DNA of 64,000 nucleotides from Pseudorhodobacter turbinis (GCF_005234135.1 NZ_CP039964.1:1116001-1180000), one strand, 5' to 3'. Positions 1 through 7,741 are shown, counted from the first letter of the stretch. The notes: generated by a model not told the origin, from the sequence alone. Numbers and translations are program-made.

Positions 1-262
1 GGGTTCGCGGCTCCATCATGCCAAAGAGGCGTCATTAGGGAAGAAAAACGTAATCCGTGGCCGTTGACGGCCCATTGCTGCCGGACGGACCTGAGCGATC
101 CGCGGGGCGGCGGTCCCCGAAGCCGCCGTTCAAGCAGCCTTGCAGCATACTACCCGTTGAGATGGTAGCGATGCGCGACCGGTAGCCCGGGAATGGGCCA
201 CCTTAAAACGTAGGCCAAAGTCCGGCAGCCAGCCAATAGTGGCAGACGGCTGGCCGACAAAA
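1..262. other. left-edge stretch without a recognisable gene
   Basis: The stretch lies downstream of the minus-strand cyclase gene stop. Open frames here are short, overlap each other on both strands and resemble nothing I recognise. No tRNA, repeat or clear terminator is visible. It may be decayed accessory DNA continuing beyond the left edge. Confidence 0.4.
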
Positions 263-973
263 TCAAGGCTTCTTCCAGTGGTTCGACTTATAAACAGTCT
301 CTTCTTTGCCCGCGAAGGTAAACTTGGTTGAGGTCCACGCATTTTTACCATCCACGAGCTTTGCGCTGTCGAGGAGTGAGCCGTAGGTTCGGCTTGATAT
401 GTATGTATGGTAAGGAGGGTCACGGAGGTCGGAAAGCTTCGCGGAGAAACTTGCCGCTCTGCCGATCCAAATCAGGTCATTGTGGTCCCGAACGCCAGAC
501 CGGACTGCCCGAACATCACCGGTATCGATACCGACGCAATGCCGGATCTCAATGCTATTATTGCGGATGGACTCAAATTTCGCCTTGGCCTTGGGGGCTA
601 AAATATTCCGAACAGACCAATGTATTTCCCTGCCACACAAGGCAGCGCTAGTGTTCTTTGTCCCCCCGATGAATACCCCCATCACACGGTCCCCATCGAA
701 ACTGCGTATCGCGCCCCCGTGAGCAACAATAAGGCGCGTGGATATTTCCAAGAAGGCACGGATGATCTTCGCGGTCGTGTTCCAAGGGCAGACGTCGGAC
801 AGATTCGCAGAACCAGCCAAGTCGGCATAAAGGAACGTAGCGTTGATTTTCACCGCGCCATCTTTGAGCGTCACGTCGTCTGTGGTTGGGACTACTCGCC
901 CCTCTCGTTCGTTAAATGTCGTACCGAGGATAGTATCGACGCGGCTAGCGATGAATGTTTCTCCAAGCGCCAT
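263..973 (-). CDS. pycC: Pycsar-type class III nucleotide cyclase (PycC)
   Basis: The 236-residue product is a single class III nucleotidyl cyclase domain. The first metal-binding aspartate is D51 in FLYADLAGS and the second is D95 in RSFDGDRVMGVF. The GGAIRSFDGDR, RHCVGID, NDLIWIGRAASFSAKL and LSDLR stretches match the pattern of Pycsar cyclases rather than stand-alone adenylate cyclases. The Asn usual in the GRAAN-like motif of many class III enzymes is Ser here. Known PycC enzymes make cyclic CMP or cyclic UMP on phage infection and so activate a membrane or TIR effector; which nucleotide this one makes cannot be read from sequence. The gene begins three bases after the stop of the PycTM effector gene, so the two would be co-transcribed. 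The effector upstream is split by insertion sequences, so the cyclase may be poorly expressed or without a partner. The reading frame itself looks intact. Confidence 0.8.
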   Translation of the reverse strand: MALGETFIASRVDTILGTTFNEREGRVVPTTDDVTLKDGAVKINATFLYADLAGSANLSDVCPWNTTAKIIRAFLEISTRLIVAHGGAIRSFDGDRVMGVFIGGTKNTSAALCGREIHWSVRNILAPKAKAKFESIRNNSIEIRHCVGIDTGDVRAVRSGVRDHNDLIWIGRAASFSAKLSDLRDPPYHTYISSRTYGSLLDSAKLVDGKNAWTSTKFTFAGKEETVYKSNHWKKP

Positions 974-976
974 GTA

Positions 977-1220
977 CTAACCGAACCTTGTAAGTGATAT
1001 AAATATGGCCCACGGCATCAGGCCGACCATGGTGCTGAACATCGAATGTTTCAGGTATTTGTATTTGAGGCAGAGAATTTCTGAGTTCCGCCAGATTTGG
1101 GCCGCAAGGTCACGTAGCCACTCCTCCTCGTCAAGCTTCCGGAAACCATCAACGAACGCACTTTCGGTCTTCTGCGCGATGGAGCCGAAGAACACGTTCG
1201 ACCCGTTGCCGCCTCTGGTG
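977..1220 (-). pseudogene. pycTM: PycTM membrane effector, C-terminal fragment (split by IS)
   Basis: This is the 3' part of the interrupted Pycsar effector gene. It encodes a segment beginning RGGNGSNVFFGSIAQKTE, then an amphipathic helical stretch (WLRDLAAQIWRNSEIL, KYKYLKHS) and a final hydrophobic helix ending SLTRFG. This is the C-terminal pattern of PycTM/DUF5706-type effectors, whose membrane helices are thought to disrupt the inner membrane when a cyclic pyrimidine nucleotide binds. The frame runs leftwards out of the outer insertion sequence. The three bases 1218-1220 (gtg) are one copy of the target duplication; the other copy is at 5027-5029. The stop at 977-979 is followed after three bases by the cyclase start. 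Confidence 0.8.
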
Positions 1221-1283
1221 TGGACCTGTCGCGGTTTGATGCCGCTCCTTTGATAGCATTTATTGCAACAAAGGAGACTGACT

Positions 1284-1559
1284 ATGGGACTGAAACGAAC
1301 AGACGAATTTAGGCAAGATGCGGTGCGTATAGCGCTGACCAGCGGGCTTACACGCAAGCAAGTGGCTGATGATCTTGGTGTCGGTATGTCGACGCTGAAC
1401 AAGTGGATTACAGCGCACCGAGACACGGGTGTGGTGTCGAAAGATGATTTGGGACTGGCTCAGGAGAATGACCGGCTTCGGCGTGAGAACCGCATCCTCA
1501 AGGAGGAGCGGGAAATCTTAAAAAAGGCCACGGTGTTCTTCGCGAGTCAAAAGCCGTGA
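1284..1559 (+). CDS. IS3-family transposase OrfA (outer element)
   Basis: The 91-residue protein has an N-terminal helix-turn-helix (KRTDEFRQDAVRIAL to STLNKWI) that would bind the IS ends. A leucine-zipper-like segment follows (LAQENDRLRRENRILKEEREILKKA). The start is the ATG at 1284 after AAGGAG. A classical -1 slippery heptamer, A AAA AAG, occurs in frame at 1520-1526. Ribosomes shifting there would enter the OrfB frame and continue RESKAVRFRFIEEH, the usual way IS3 elements make the OrfAB transposase. OrfA is intact, but no functional OrfAB can be made because orfB is interrupted. Confidence 0.85.
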   Translation: MGLKRTDEFRQDAVRIALTSGLTRKQVADDLGVGMSTLNKWITAHRDTGVVSKDDLGLAQENDRLRRENRILKEEREILKKATVFFASQKP

Positions 1560-1697
1560 GGTTTAGATTCATCGAAGAACACCAATTTGCATTTTCCATT
1601 GGACGGATGTGCCATGTCATGAATGTCAGCGCGCGCGGATTACGGGCGCTCGCCTAACGGTAATCGCCCCCTTTTTAACGGGGTGCATCTGTAGAAC

Positions 1698-2498
1698 TTA
1701 CGCGGCCATTTTCAGTTTCATAGCGGGTGTGATGCCGCCGATGCCCATGTTCGGGCGGTCGTTGTTATATGTCCAGAGCCATTGTGTGGCCTGATCCTGA
1801 GCCTCCTCGATGCTTTCGATGATGTATTGATCCAGCCATTCATGCCGAACCGTCCGGTTGTAGCGCTCGACATAGGCGTTCTGCTGGGGCTGTCCGGGTT
1901 GGATGTGCTGGATCGTAACACTATGTTTCTCAGCCCATTTTCTCAGTGTTTCGCTGATATATTCCGGCCCATTGTCGACCCTGATCGTGCCCGGTTTTCC
2001 GCGCCATTCGATAATGCGATCAAGGCTGCGGATGACCCGTTCGGCAGGGAGCGAGAAATCAACCTCGATCCCCAGCCCTTCGCGGTTGAAGTCGTCCAAC
2101 ACATTCAAAAGCCGAAAAGCCCTGCCGTCGCCGAGGCGATCCGCCATGAAGTCCATGGACCAGGTCACATTCGGTCTGTTCGGGACCGCCAGAACGTCAG
2201 GCTTCTCCCGTTTCAGCCGCTTGCGCGGCTTGATGCGCAGGTTCAGTTCCAGCTCACAGTAGATCCGGTAGACCCGCTTGTGGTTCCACGGATGCCCCTT
2301 CACGTTGCGCAAATGCAGGAAACACAGGCCAAATCCCCAAGTCTTGCGCGCATCCGTCAGCCCTGTCAGCAGATCGGCGATCACCTCGTTCTCGTCTTTC
2401 AGCTTCGGGCTGTAACGATAGCAGGTCTCGCTGACCTCGAAGGCCCGGCACGCCAGCGCGATGCTGACGCCCCGTCGCTCTACCGCCGTTTCGGCCAT
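1698..2498 (-). CDS. IS3-family (IS407-like) transposase OrfB
   Basis: This is the integrase-like catalytic part of the transposase. It carries an HTH_21-like segment ([26 protein letters not shown]) and a DDE core: Asp in [11 protein letters not shown], Asp in VDNGPEYIS and Glu in [12 protein letters not shown]. The C-terminus is [17 protein letters not shown]. The start given is the ATG of [10 protein letters not shown]. In life the protein is probably made only as an OrfAB fusion by -1 frameshifting at the A AAA AAG heptamer at 2525-2531, which is in frame with the orfA end. No internal stop is seen. Confidence 0.85.
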   Translation of the reverse strand: MAETAVERRGVSIALACRAFEVSETCYRYSPKLKDENEVIADLLTGLTDARKTWGFGLCFLHLRNVKGHPWNHKRVYRIYCELELNLRIKPRKRLKREKPDVLAVPNRPNVTWSMDFMADRLGDGRAFRLLNVLDDFNREGLGIEVDFSLPAERVIRSLDRIIEWRGKPGTIRVDNGPEYISETLRKWAEKHSVTIQHIQPGQPQQNAYVERYNRTVRHEWLDQYIIESIEEAQDQATQWLWTYNNDRPNMGIGGITPAMKLKMAA

Positions 2499-2521
2499 CT
2501 CGCGGCGCTGAGATGGCCCCG

Positions 2522-2785
2522 TTACTTTTTTCCGAGGGCTTCCTTCAATAAGTCCGCCTGCATGCTCAGATCTGCATACATCCGCTTCAGCCTGCGGTTC
2601 TCTTCCTCCATGGCTTTCATCTGGCTGACCATGGATGCATCCATGCCACCATACTTCGCACGCCATTTGTAAAACGACGCATTGCTCATGCCATGTTCAC
2701 GGCAAAGCTCGGCCACCGGCACACCACCTTCGGCTTGGCGCAGGATCGCAAGGATCTGGGGTTCGCTATATCTGGTCATTTTCAT
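2522..2785 (-). CDS. IS3-family (IS407-like) transposase OrfA
   Basis: The 87-residue helix-turn-helix protein ([40 protein letters not shown]) ends in a coiled coil ([21 protein letters not shown]). The KWRAKYGGM motif is typical of IS407-group OrfA. The gene is preceded by GAGGAGAT about nine bases before the ATG. Its last codons contain the slippery run AAAAAAG directly before the stop, which couples it to orfB. The frame is intact. Confidence 0.87.
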   Translation of the reverse strand: MKMTRYSEPQILAILRQAEGGVPVAELCREHGMSNASFYKWRAKYGGMDASMVSQMKAMEEENRRLKRMYADLSMQADLLKEALGKK

Positions 2786-3621
2786 TCAAAATCTCCTCGT
2801 TCATCTTGCCGAGAAAATTCTACTTCCGCAGCCCCTTACTTTCGGGGGGGATTACCTAACCGCCCAGGCAGTCGCAGACAACGGTCTGATATGGTCACCT
2901 TGGCACATATCAAAGAACAATCCCGTCTCAGCCTTGGCAGCTATGGCAGGCCGCGCATGACTGAAGAACTGAAAGAGATAGGCTTGGATATTGGCCATCG
3001 TCGCGTGGGGCGTTTGATGCGCCAGAACAGTATATCTGTGGTCAGAACGCGCAAACATAAAGCCACGACGGACAGCAATCATAAGTTCAATATTGCGCCG
3101 AACTTGCTGGACCGTGAGTTCTCAGCGGACCAACCAAACCAGAAATGGGCTGGTGACATTACCTATATTTGGACGCGTGAGGGATGGCTGTATCTCGCTG
3201 TGATACTGGACCTGCATTCAAGGCGCGTGATCGGCTGGGCCATAAGTAACCGCATGAAACGGGATCTGGCGATCCGGGCATTGAACATGGCAATAGCCTT
3301 CCTAGCGCCGCCGAAGGGCTGCATTCATCACACGGATCGCGGATCGCAATATTGTTCGCACGACTATCAGAAAATCCTGCGACAGCACGACTTCAAAGTG
3401 TCCATGAGTGGCAAAGGAAATTGCTATGACAATGCGGCTGTTGAGACGTTCTTCAAAACCATCAAAGCGGAACTGATCTGGCGCAGATCTTGGGAAACGC
3501 GCAGGCAGGCCGAGATGGCGATCTTTGAATACATCAATGATGGGGTGGATGCCCCACCCGGCGGCATCGCAATGTGCCAGAATGATAGCAGCTTAAACTG
3601 TCATACAAAGGAAGAGCATCC

Positions 3622-4647
3622 ATGGAGAATGTTAGCATAGTAGGAATTGATTTAGCAAAACGGAGCTTCCAGCTGCACGGGGCTGCCGCTGATGGTTCTG
3701 TCGTGTTCCGCAAGAAATTGTCGCGCCCTCAGCTTACCGCGTTCCTGAGTGAGCTTCCAAAGTGCGTTGTTGCGATGGAGGCTTGCGCTACATCCCATTA
3801 TTGGGGGCGTGAGATTGGCAAGCTTGGCCACGAGGCGCGCCTTATTCCACCTGTTTACGTTAAGCCGTTTGTGAAGCGTCAAAAGAACGACGCAAATGAC
3901 GCAGAAGCGATCGCTGAGGCGGCATCGCGCCCGACGATGCGCTACGTCTCGGTCAAAAGCGCAGAACAACAGTCGCAGGGCATGGTCTTTCGAACACGCG
4001 ATTTATTTGTCCGCCAACGCTCCCAGTTGGTAAACGCTTTGCGGGGTCATTTAGCAGAATACGGTGTCGTCGTCGCTCAAGGGATGGTTCAGTTTAGACG
4101 AATAATAGCCAGCTTTGATGAAGTCGCGGTTGACCTGCCCGCGCAAATTCTAAGCCTTTGCCAAGCATACATTGATCAGATCGCTCTTTTTGACGAAAGG
4201 ATTGTGGTGCTGGATCACGAGATCAAAGGCCGAGCAAAAACAGATGAAGCAACATCACGGCTTATGACGATCCCCGGAGTTGGGCCTATGTGTGCTACGA
4301 CCATTCAGGCCTTCGCGCCACCAATGGAAGAATTTTCTAATGGGCGTGAGTTTGCAGCTTGGTGCGGGCTTGTACCAAGGCAGAAGTCGACCGGTGGGCG
4401 ACAAATCCTGGGTAGAACCTCAAAAATGGGGCAGCGCGATATAAGGCGATTGCTGATCACAGGCGCAATGGCCGTCATCCGTTGGGCCATCCGGAAAGGT
4501 CCACCACCTGGATCATGGCTTGCCAAGATGCTGGCGCGCAAGCCTCGTATGCTGGTGGCGACTGCCCTGGCAAACAAGCTTGCCCGTACCGTTTGGGCGT
4601 TAACAACCACAAAAGAGAACTATCGAATTCCACCGCTGGCTACATAA
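3622..4647 (+). CDS. IS110-family transposase (IS1111 group)
   Basis: The 341-residue enzyme has an N-terminal RuvC-like DEDD domain: D10 in VGIDLAKRSF, Glu in VVAMEACATSHYWGRE and the aspartates of KNDANDAEAIAEA. The C-terminal Tnp_20 domain begins near MTIPGVGPMCATTIQAF and carries the conserved serine region TSKMGQRDIRRLLITGA. Family members cut and join DNA at a bridge or seeker RNA-specified target and leave no duplication. The start has GGAAGAGC upstream. The coding frame is complete, so the element may be active. Confidence 0.9.
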   Translation: MENVSIVGIDLAKRSFQLHGAAADGSVVFRKKLSRPQLTAFLSELPKCVVAMEACATSHYWGREIGKLGHEARLIPPVYVKPFVKRQKNDANDAEAIAEAASRPTMRYVSVKSAEQQSQGMVFRTRDLFVRQRSQLVNALRGHLAEYGVVVAQGMVQFRRIIASFDEVAVDLPAQILSLCQAYIDQIALFDERIVVLDHEIKGRAKTDEATSRLMTIPGVGPMCATTIQAFAPPMEEFSNGREFAAWCGLVPRQKSTGGRQILGRTSKMGQRDIRRLLITGAMAVIRWAIRKGPPPGSWLAKMLARKPRMLVATALANKLARTVWALTTTKENYRIPPLAT

Positions 4648-4909
4648 GCTTTGCACCATGCGTTGGAGTAAACCGGCAATGTGAGAAGGGCGAAGGAGAG
4701 TAAGGAACAACGGTCATAAGACGGGGTTGGGAAAACCAGATAGAAGCCAGGAGCCTTGTGCTCGCATCAACGATTTGGACCCGATCCACGGACACCATAC
4801 AGGCCAGCGGCGTGTGAAAGCCGCATTCAAAGGCCGGACACACGACTGCACTGATCACTTGTTCCAAGCAATCTGAAAAACTTCTTGCATTGAAAGGGGC
4901 ATCCACACA
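4648..4909 (+). ncRNA. candidate seeker/bridge RNA region of the IS1111-group element
   Basis: This is the 262-bp non-coding right flank of the element, downstream of the transposase stop, where IS1111-group elements encode their guide RNA. It contains catcaacg at 4765-4772. This is identical to eight bases of the restored target (catcaa then cg), spanning the exact insertion point. A target-matching guide is what the mechanism predicts. The RNA ends and fold were not determined, and no convincing donor-guide match was found by eye. Confidence 0.4.
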
Positions 4910-5026
4910 CGGCTTCTACAATCCGCGACGACGCCACTCAGCATTGGGTTGGAAAAGTCCGGTCGCTTTTGAACGAAAGGTGGCTTAAACGAGCACTTGG
5001 AGCGGCACGAAAGCGCGACAGGTCCA

Positions 5027-5274
5027 GTGTTCGGATAGGCGCAAAGGTAGAGGCTCCCGAAGGAATAAACCAAGGCCGCAAGGGTCAAGCCCGCGGGGAT
5101 TAACACTTGCCAATTCTGTAAATGCTCGACGCGGACTCGCGCCGCGAGCACCCCAAGGATGGCGGAGTTTGCGGCGAAAAGCATAGAAGCACGGTTATCC
5201 ACACGCGGAAAGAAGGTGAGGATGCGGTTGAGCTGATCGCCCGCAATCTTGCTGTCTATTGCCACTACCGTCAC
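5027..5274 (-). pseudogene. pycTM: PycTM membrane effector, N-terminal fragment (split by IS)
   Basis: This is the 5' part of the interrupted effector gene. It encodes a short polar helix with LNRILTFFPRVDNRAS, typical of PycTM effectors, then two hydrophobic helices (about residues 31-47 and 55-79) ending LYLCAYPN. Joined at the gtg duplication with the fragment at 977-1220 it gives AYPNTRGGNGSNVF and an uninterrupted frame of 162 residues with three predicted membrane helices. The first start is GTG at 5274. GTG at 5265 has better spacing from GGGAG and would give 159 residues. After the insertion the frame runs a short way into the IS and cannot make the C-terminal helix. Confidence 0.8.
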
Positions 5275-5819
5275 TCCCTTGAAGATACTAAGTACTGCTA
5301 CCGAATTAGGCTAACTTTGGCCAGCTATTGCCGCATCTCGCCGCGTAAAAGTTGTGGTCTCGCGGGGATCAGGCCCGCCAGCACAAAAATATTCAACGAT
5401 TTCCCGCCGATTGGTCAATGTCCGCCCGGGATCGGAGTCCTTTGCGTTGTGCGCAGCCGCAGACCCGTCCTATGCCTTTTTTTGATAGCCGCTATCTGTA
5501 GCAGTAACTCTCGGCGTTGTGCCGCAATTACGGCAAGACCTTCATTGATAACTGCTCGCTAGGGTTAGCAAGAGCAGCTAATTGTTCGCGGATGCTGAGC
5601 GCGCCAAGCTGCACTGAAATCGGTTGGCTGTCCCCTTTTCGTGTCAATCTACATGATAGGCCCAACGCAGCCGTTCAAGCCCGCCGCAGCTAACGGCAGG
5701 CCCGAGCCCAAATTGACCGAGGCGTGCCTAGTGGTTTTTCAATTACCTCGATACGTGCTGCAAAGCGAGCAGCCCGGAGCTAGCATTCGAACTCCTTTGG
5801 CTCGGCATCCACTTTCGCG
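5275..5819. other. 545-bp gap upstream of pycTM
   Basis: The gap lies between the unrecognised 377-residue gene and the PycTM fragment, both on the minus strand. It should hold the Pycsar promoter, but I cannot point to convincing -35/-10 boxes. Open frames are short and unlike known proteins. At 5773-5792 there are two 8-bp blocks, cccggagc and attcgaac, that also occur in the 3' half of the tRNA-Arg gene (see findings). Confidence 0.4.
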
Positions 5820-6953
5820 CTAGTGACCGACCCTATCATTTTGAACGGCAAGCTCCTCAACGAAGCCTCGCCAGCCCTCCATATAGGCAAGGTAGCCATT
5901 CCTGACCATCTCCGGCGCGAGAGAGAACAATCTCGCGGTGAGGATGGCTGCGTCGCAGATGGCTGCTGCTACACGCTTCTTCGAGCGGTTACTGTGAAGT
6001 CCGCCATTGAGTTCCCCAACCACCCGATCGATCTCCGCACCAATTTCCTGAAGCCTCGCAGGCCCATTTGTGTCATGATCCTCCACGAAAGCCCACAGTC
6101 GGTTCTTATACGCTGCGGCAGTGAGCGCACGCCCCCGACGCTTGCATTCAACAGCGGGAAACAAGGCATCGGCTAGCTGTTCCATATACCGCCGACCTGA
6201 CAGAGCGACTTGCGCTAGGTCCTCCTCATTTTCTGCAACTTTGAGGCGCTCCGCTGCTGCGCCAAGTGCATTGAAGAGCTTAGGACTGAGATCTTCGAGC
6301 AACATCGTCAGTTGGTAGATTTCGTCTTCATTAAGGTCAACCGCTGAAGATAGCAGTTCCCGAAAGGCGGCGATGCGTTCAAAATGGCGAAGCGTATCAA
6401 AGTCGTCGAGGACCGTCCGAGCCATGCCGGTGTCTTCGAGGGCGACGTCGGAGAACCCGAGCAACTGCATCTCCGAAATTTCTTCAGGGTCGTAGCACTC
6501 CTCATTGCCCATAGAGAAAAACCTGCGGAGACGGGTGCCATGGATTCGATATTGTGGACTTAAGCGCGATCTATAAAGCACACGGTGGGGTGGAAATTCA
6601 AGGTGGACCGATAGAGCACCCAGATAGCAATCGTGCGGAAGAAGGGCTGCGTCCAGCTCAACAGCAAGCATTCGAGGCATGTTTTCAAACACCATGCCAA
6701 AAACGGTCGGGAAGCCATCACAGAGTCTGTAGTCGTCAACGAGACTAAAGTCGCTTTTAGCAAAGGCGTTGCGATAGATCACCTCCGGGTCCTGTCCTCG
6801 CGTGAGGCCGACTAGGATGTCGCCCACCGCAAGCTTCATGTGGCGACCAGACTTTTGGATGATCCCAGTCTTGAATACTACTTCACGGATTTTTTCCCAG
6901 TAGTTGTCATTTTCCGGATACGCTCGCCAGTTGAAGAGGAGTGCGATAATCAT
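5820..6953 (-). CDS. hypothetical protein next to Pycsar module
   Basis: I do not recognise this 377-residue protein. The start chosen is ATG at 6953, with GGAG eight bases upstream; a TTG fifteen bases earlier is possible. No signal peptide or membrane helix is evident. The N-terminal half is mixed alpha/beta (MKLAVGDILVGLTRGQDPEVIY, RHFERIAAF). The C-terminal 150 residues are strongly helical (LSPKLFNALGAAAERLKVAENEEDL, YMEQLADALFPAVECKRRGRAL) and contain GGLHSNRSKKRV. That looks a little like the helical HEPN-type domains common in defence genes, but no full RX4-6H motif is seen. It is on the same strand as and upstream of the Pycsar genes, 545 bp away. Function unknown; association with defence is by position only. 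Confidence 0.6.
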   Translation of the reverse strand: MIIALLFNWRAYPENDNYWEKIREVVFKTGIIQKSGRHMKLAVGDILVGLTRGQDPEVIYRNAFAKSDFSLVDDYRLCDGFPTVFGMVFENMPRMLAVELDAALLPHDCYLGALSVHLEFPPHRVLYRSRLSPQYRIHGTRLRRFFSMGNEECYDPEEISEMQLLGFSDVALEDTGMARTVLDDFDTLRHFERIAAFRELLSSAVDLNEDEIYQLTMLLEDLSPKLFNALGAAAERLKVAENEEDLAQVALSGRRYMEQLADALFPAVECKRRGRALTAAAYKNRLWAFVEDHDTNGPARLQEIGAEIDRVVGELNGGLHSNRSKKRVAAAICDAAILTARLFSLAPEMVRNGYLAYMEGWRGFVEELAVQNDRVGH

Positions 6954-7664
6954 GAGGGTGCTCCACAAGCTCTGAAATTCTTACAACCATTGGCCTTATC
7001 AAGGCACGCCATACACACTTTCGCCCCACGACATCTAGTTGCAGGTGCGCGGGCCTCGTCACTGCGAATTCGGTGGACTAGCGTCATATGTCAGCTTCCG
7101 CGTAACATAATGCGAAAGCCGCCAGCTCGCTAGCGCCGTAAGTTCAGTTTTTTTTGTGGTGGTGCAGCGAATAGCTCCTAGAGCCTTTGTCACCGATGAT
7201 CTTCGCAGTCATAGCGAAGGCCGAGCACACGCAGTCAACAGCAACAATGCCCGCACAGCGGTCTTTGCTGCGTGCTGCAGCTAAGGTACGCTACCCGACC
7301 TTGTTTCAATATGGCTGACTAGAAGTGCACTTACCCTGCATGACCCAACATCTACCAGCATGCCGCGTCTTTGGACGGCGTGAACTTGAAACCCATCGCA
7401 GGGACTACAGTAACGAGACATCCGAACACCAGAACCGGATAATTTTCGTCGCAGTTCATTGTAAGATTGCGGCTGACGCAGCCCGTGCCGGTTTAAGGCA
7501 TCTGTGCAAGAATAACTGAATCCCAAAAACAGAATCACATAGGAGATCGAAGGAGGGCTGTACCGGTGCTGCTACAGCATAATAATGAGCGTAGCATTAT
7601 CGTAGCGGTAGCAAAAACACATTTCGCCCGTTAGGGCGTAAGCATTTATAACAAAAAGGAAAAT
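6954..7664. other. 711-bp region without a gene beside tRNA-Arg
   Basis: No open frame here is convincing on either strand; those present are short, lack ribosome-binding sites and resemble no family. A small hairpin (cgcccgttagggcg, 7625-7638) lies downstream of the tRNA 3' end and, read on the minus strand, is followed by a T-rich run, so it may end the tRNA transcript. The rest may be decayed island DNA. Confidence 0.4.
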
Positions 7665-7741
7665 TGGTGCACCCGGAGCGATTCGAACGCCCGACCCTCA
7701 GATTCGTAGTCTGATGCTCTATCCAGCTGAGCTACGGGTGC
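7665..7741 (-). tRNA. tRNA-Arg (ACG)
   Basis: The 77-nt gene folds as a standard cloverleaf. The acceptor arms are GCACCCG and CGGGTGC, the D-arm is GCTCAGCTGGATAGAGC, and the anticodon loop is CTACGAA on the stem TCAGA/TCTGA, giving anticodon ACG. The T-arm contains GTTCGAATC and CCA is encoded. In bacteria ACG is normally edited to ICG by TadA to read CGU, CGC and CGA. The 3' end faces the accessory region, the usual geometry when a tRNA gene marks a genomic island boundary. Confidence 0.95.

Larger units (their letters stand above)
1659..2856 (-). mobile_element. inner IS3-family (IS407-like) insertion sequence
   Basis: The element is 1198 bp, inserted in the outer element's orfB on the opposite strand. 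Its ends are inverted repeats GGTAATCGCCCC (1659-1670) and the complement of GGTAATCCCCCC at 2845-2856, one mismatch in twelve. It is flanked by a 4-bp direct repeat taac (1655-1658 and 2857-2860), consistent with the duplication length of the IS407 group. orfA and orfB both appear intact, so it may still be able to transpose. Confidence 0.88.
3538..4909 (+). mobile_element. IS110-family, IS1111-group insertion sequence
   Basis: The boundaries were fixed by restoring the host reading frame: host sequence up to 3537 joins 4910 to give in-frame YIN-GFYNP of the outer orfB. Inside these limits lie 11-bp subterminal inverted repeats: GTGGATGCCCC at 3545-3555, starting 7 bp from the left tip, and its complement at 4896-4906, ending 3 bp from the right tip. 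That 7/3 arrangement and the absence of a target duplication are hallmarks of the IS1111 group. The 1372-bp element has one transposase gene, a short left flank (84 bp) and a long right flank (262 bp) expected to encode the guide RNA. Confidence 0.9.
1527..4988 (+). pseudogene. IS3-family transposase OrfB (outer element), interrupted twice
   Basis: The gene is in three pieces. Piece 1 (1527-1654) is reached by the -1 shift and encodes FRFIEEHQFAFSIGRMCHVM. Piece 2 (2858-3537) encodes the integrase core with all three catalytic residues: Asp in WAGDITYIW, Asp in HHTDRGSQY and Glu in NAAVETFFKT. Piece 3 (4910-4988) encodes the normal tail, GFYNPRRRHSALGWKSPVAF. The IS407-like element separates pieces 1 and 2; the IS1111-group element separates pieces 2 and 3. 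Pieces 2 and 3 join in frame (YIN-GFYN). Pieces 1 and 2 are one base out of frame even after the inner element and one taac copy are removed, so orfB had a separate frameshift near 1645-1655. Confidence 0.85.
1221..5026 (+). mobile_element. outer IS3-family insertion sequence carrying two other ISs
   Basis: The termini are perfect 13-bp inverted repeats: TGGACCTGTCGCG at 1221-1233 and its complement at 5014-5026. They are flanked by a 3-bp target duplication gtg (1218-1220 and 5027-5029). The element holds orfA and a broken orfB of an IS3-family transposase resembling the IS51-like subgroup. Two later insertions lie inside orfB: 1659-2856 and 3538-4909. Without them, and without the extra target-duplication copy, the element would be about 1.23 kb, a normal IS3-family size. 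Its target is the PycTM effector gene, which it enters in opposite orientation. Confidence 0.9.

Noticed and set aside
977..1426. PycTM C-terminal frame extended into the outer IS as a longer gene
   Set aside because: The extension beyond 1220 is the reverse strand of the IS left end and orfA, and the true upstream part of the gene is at 5027-5274.
4640..4906. Small minus-strand gene in the right flank of the IS1111 element
   Set aside because: It lies in the region expected to encode the guide RNA, has no recognisable family and no ribosome-binding site.
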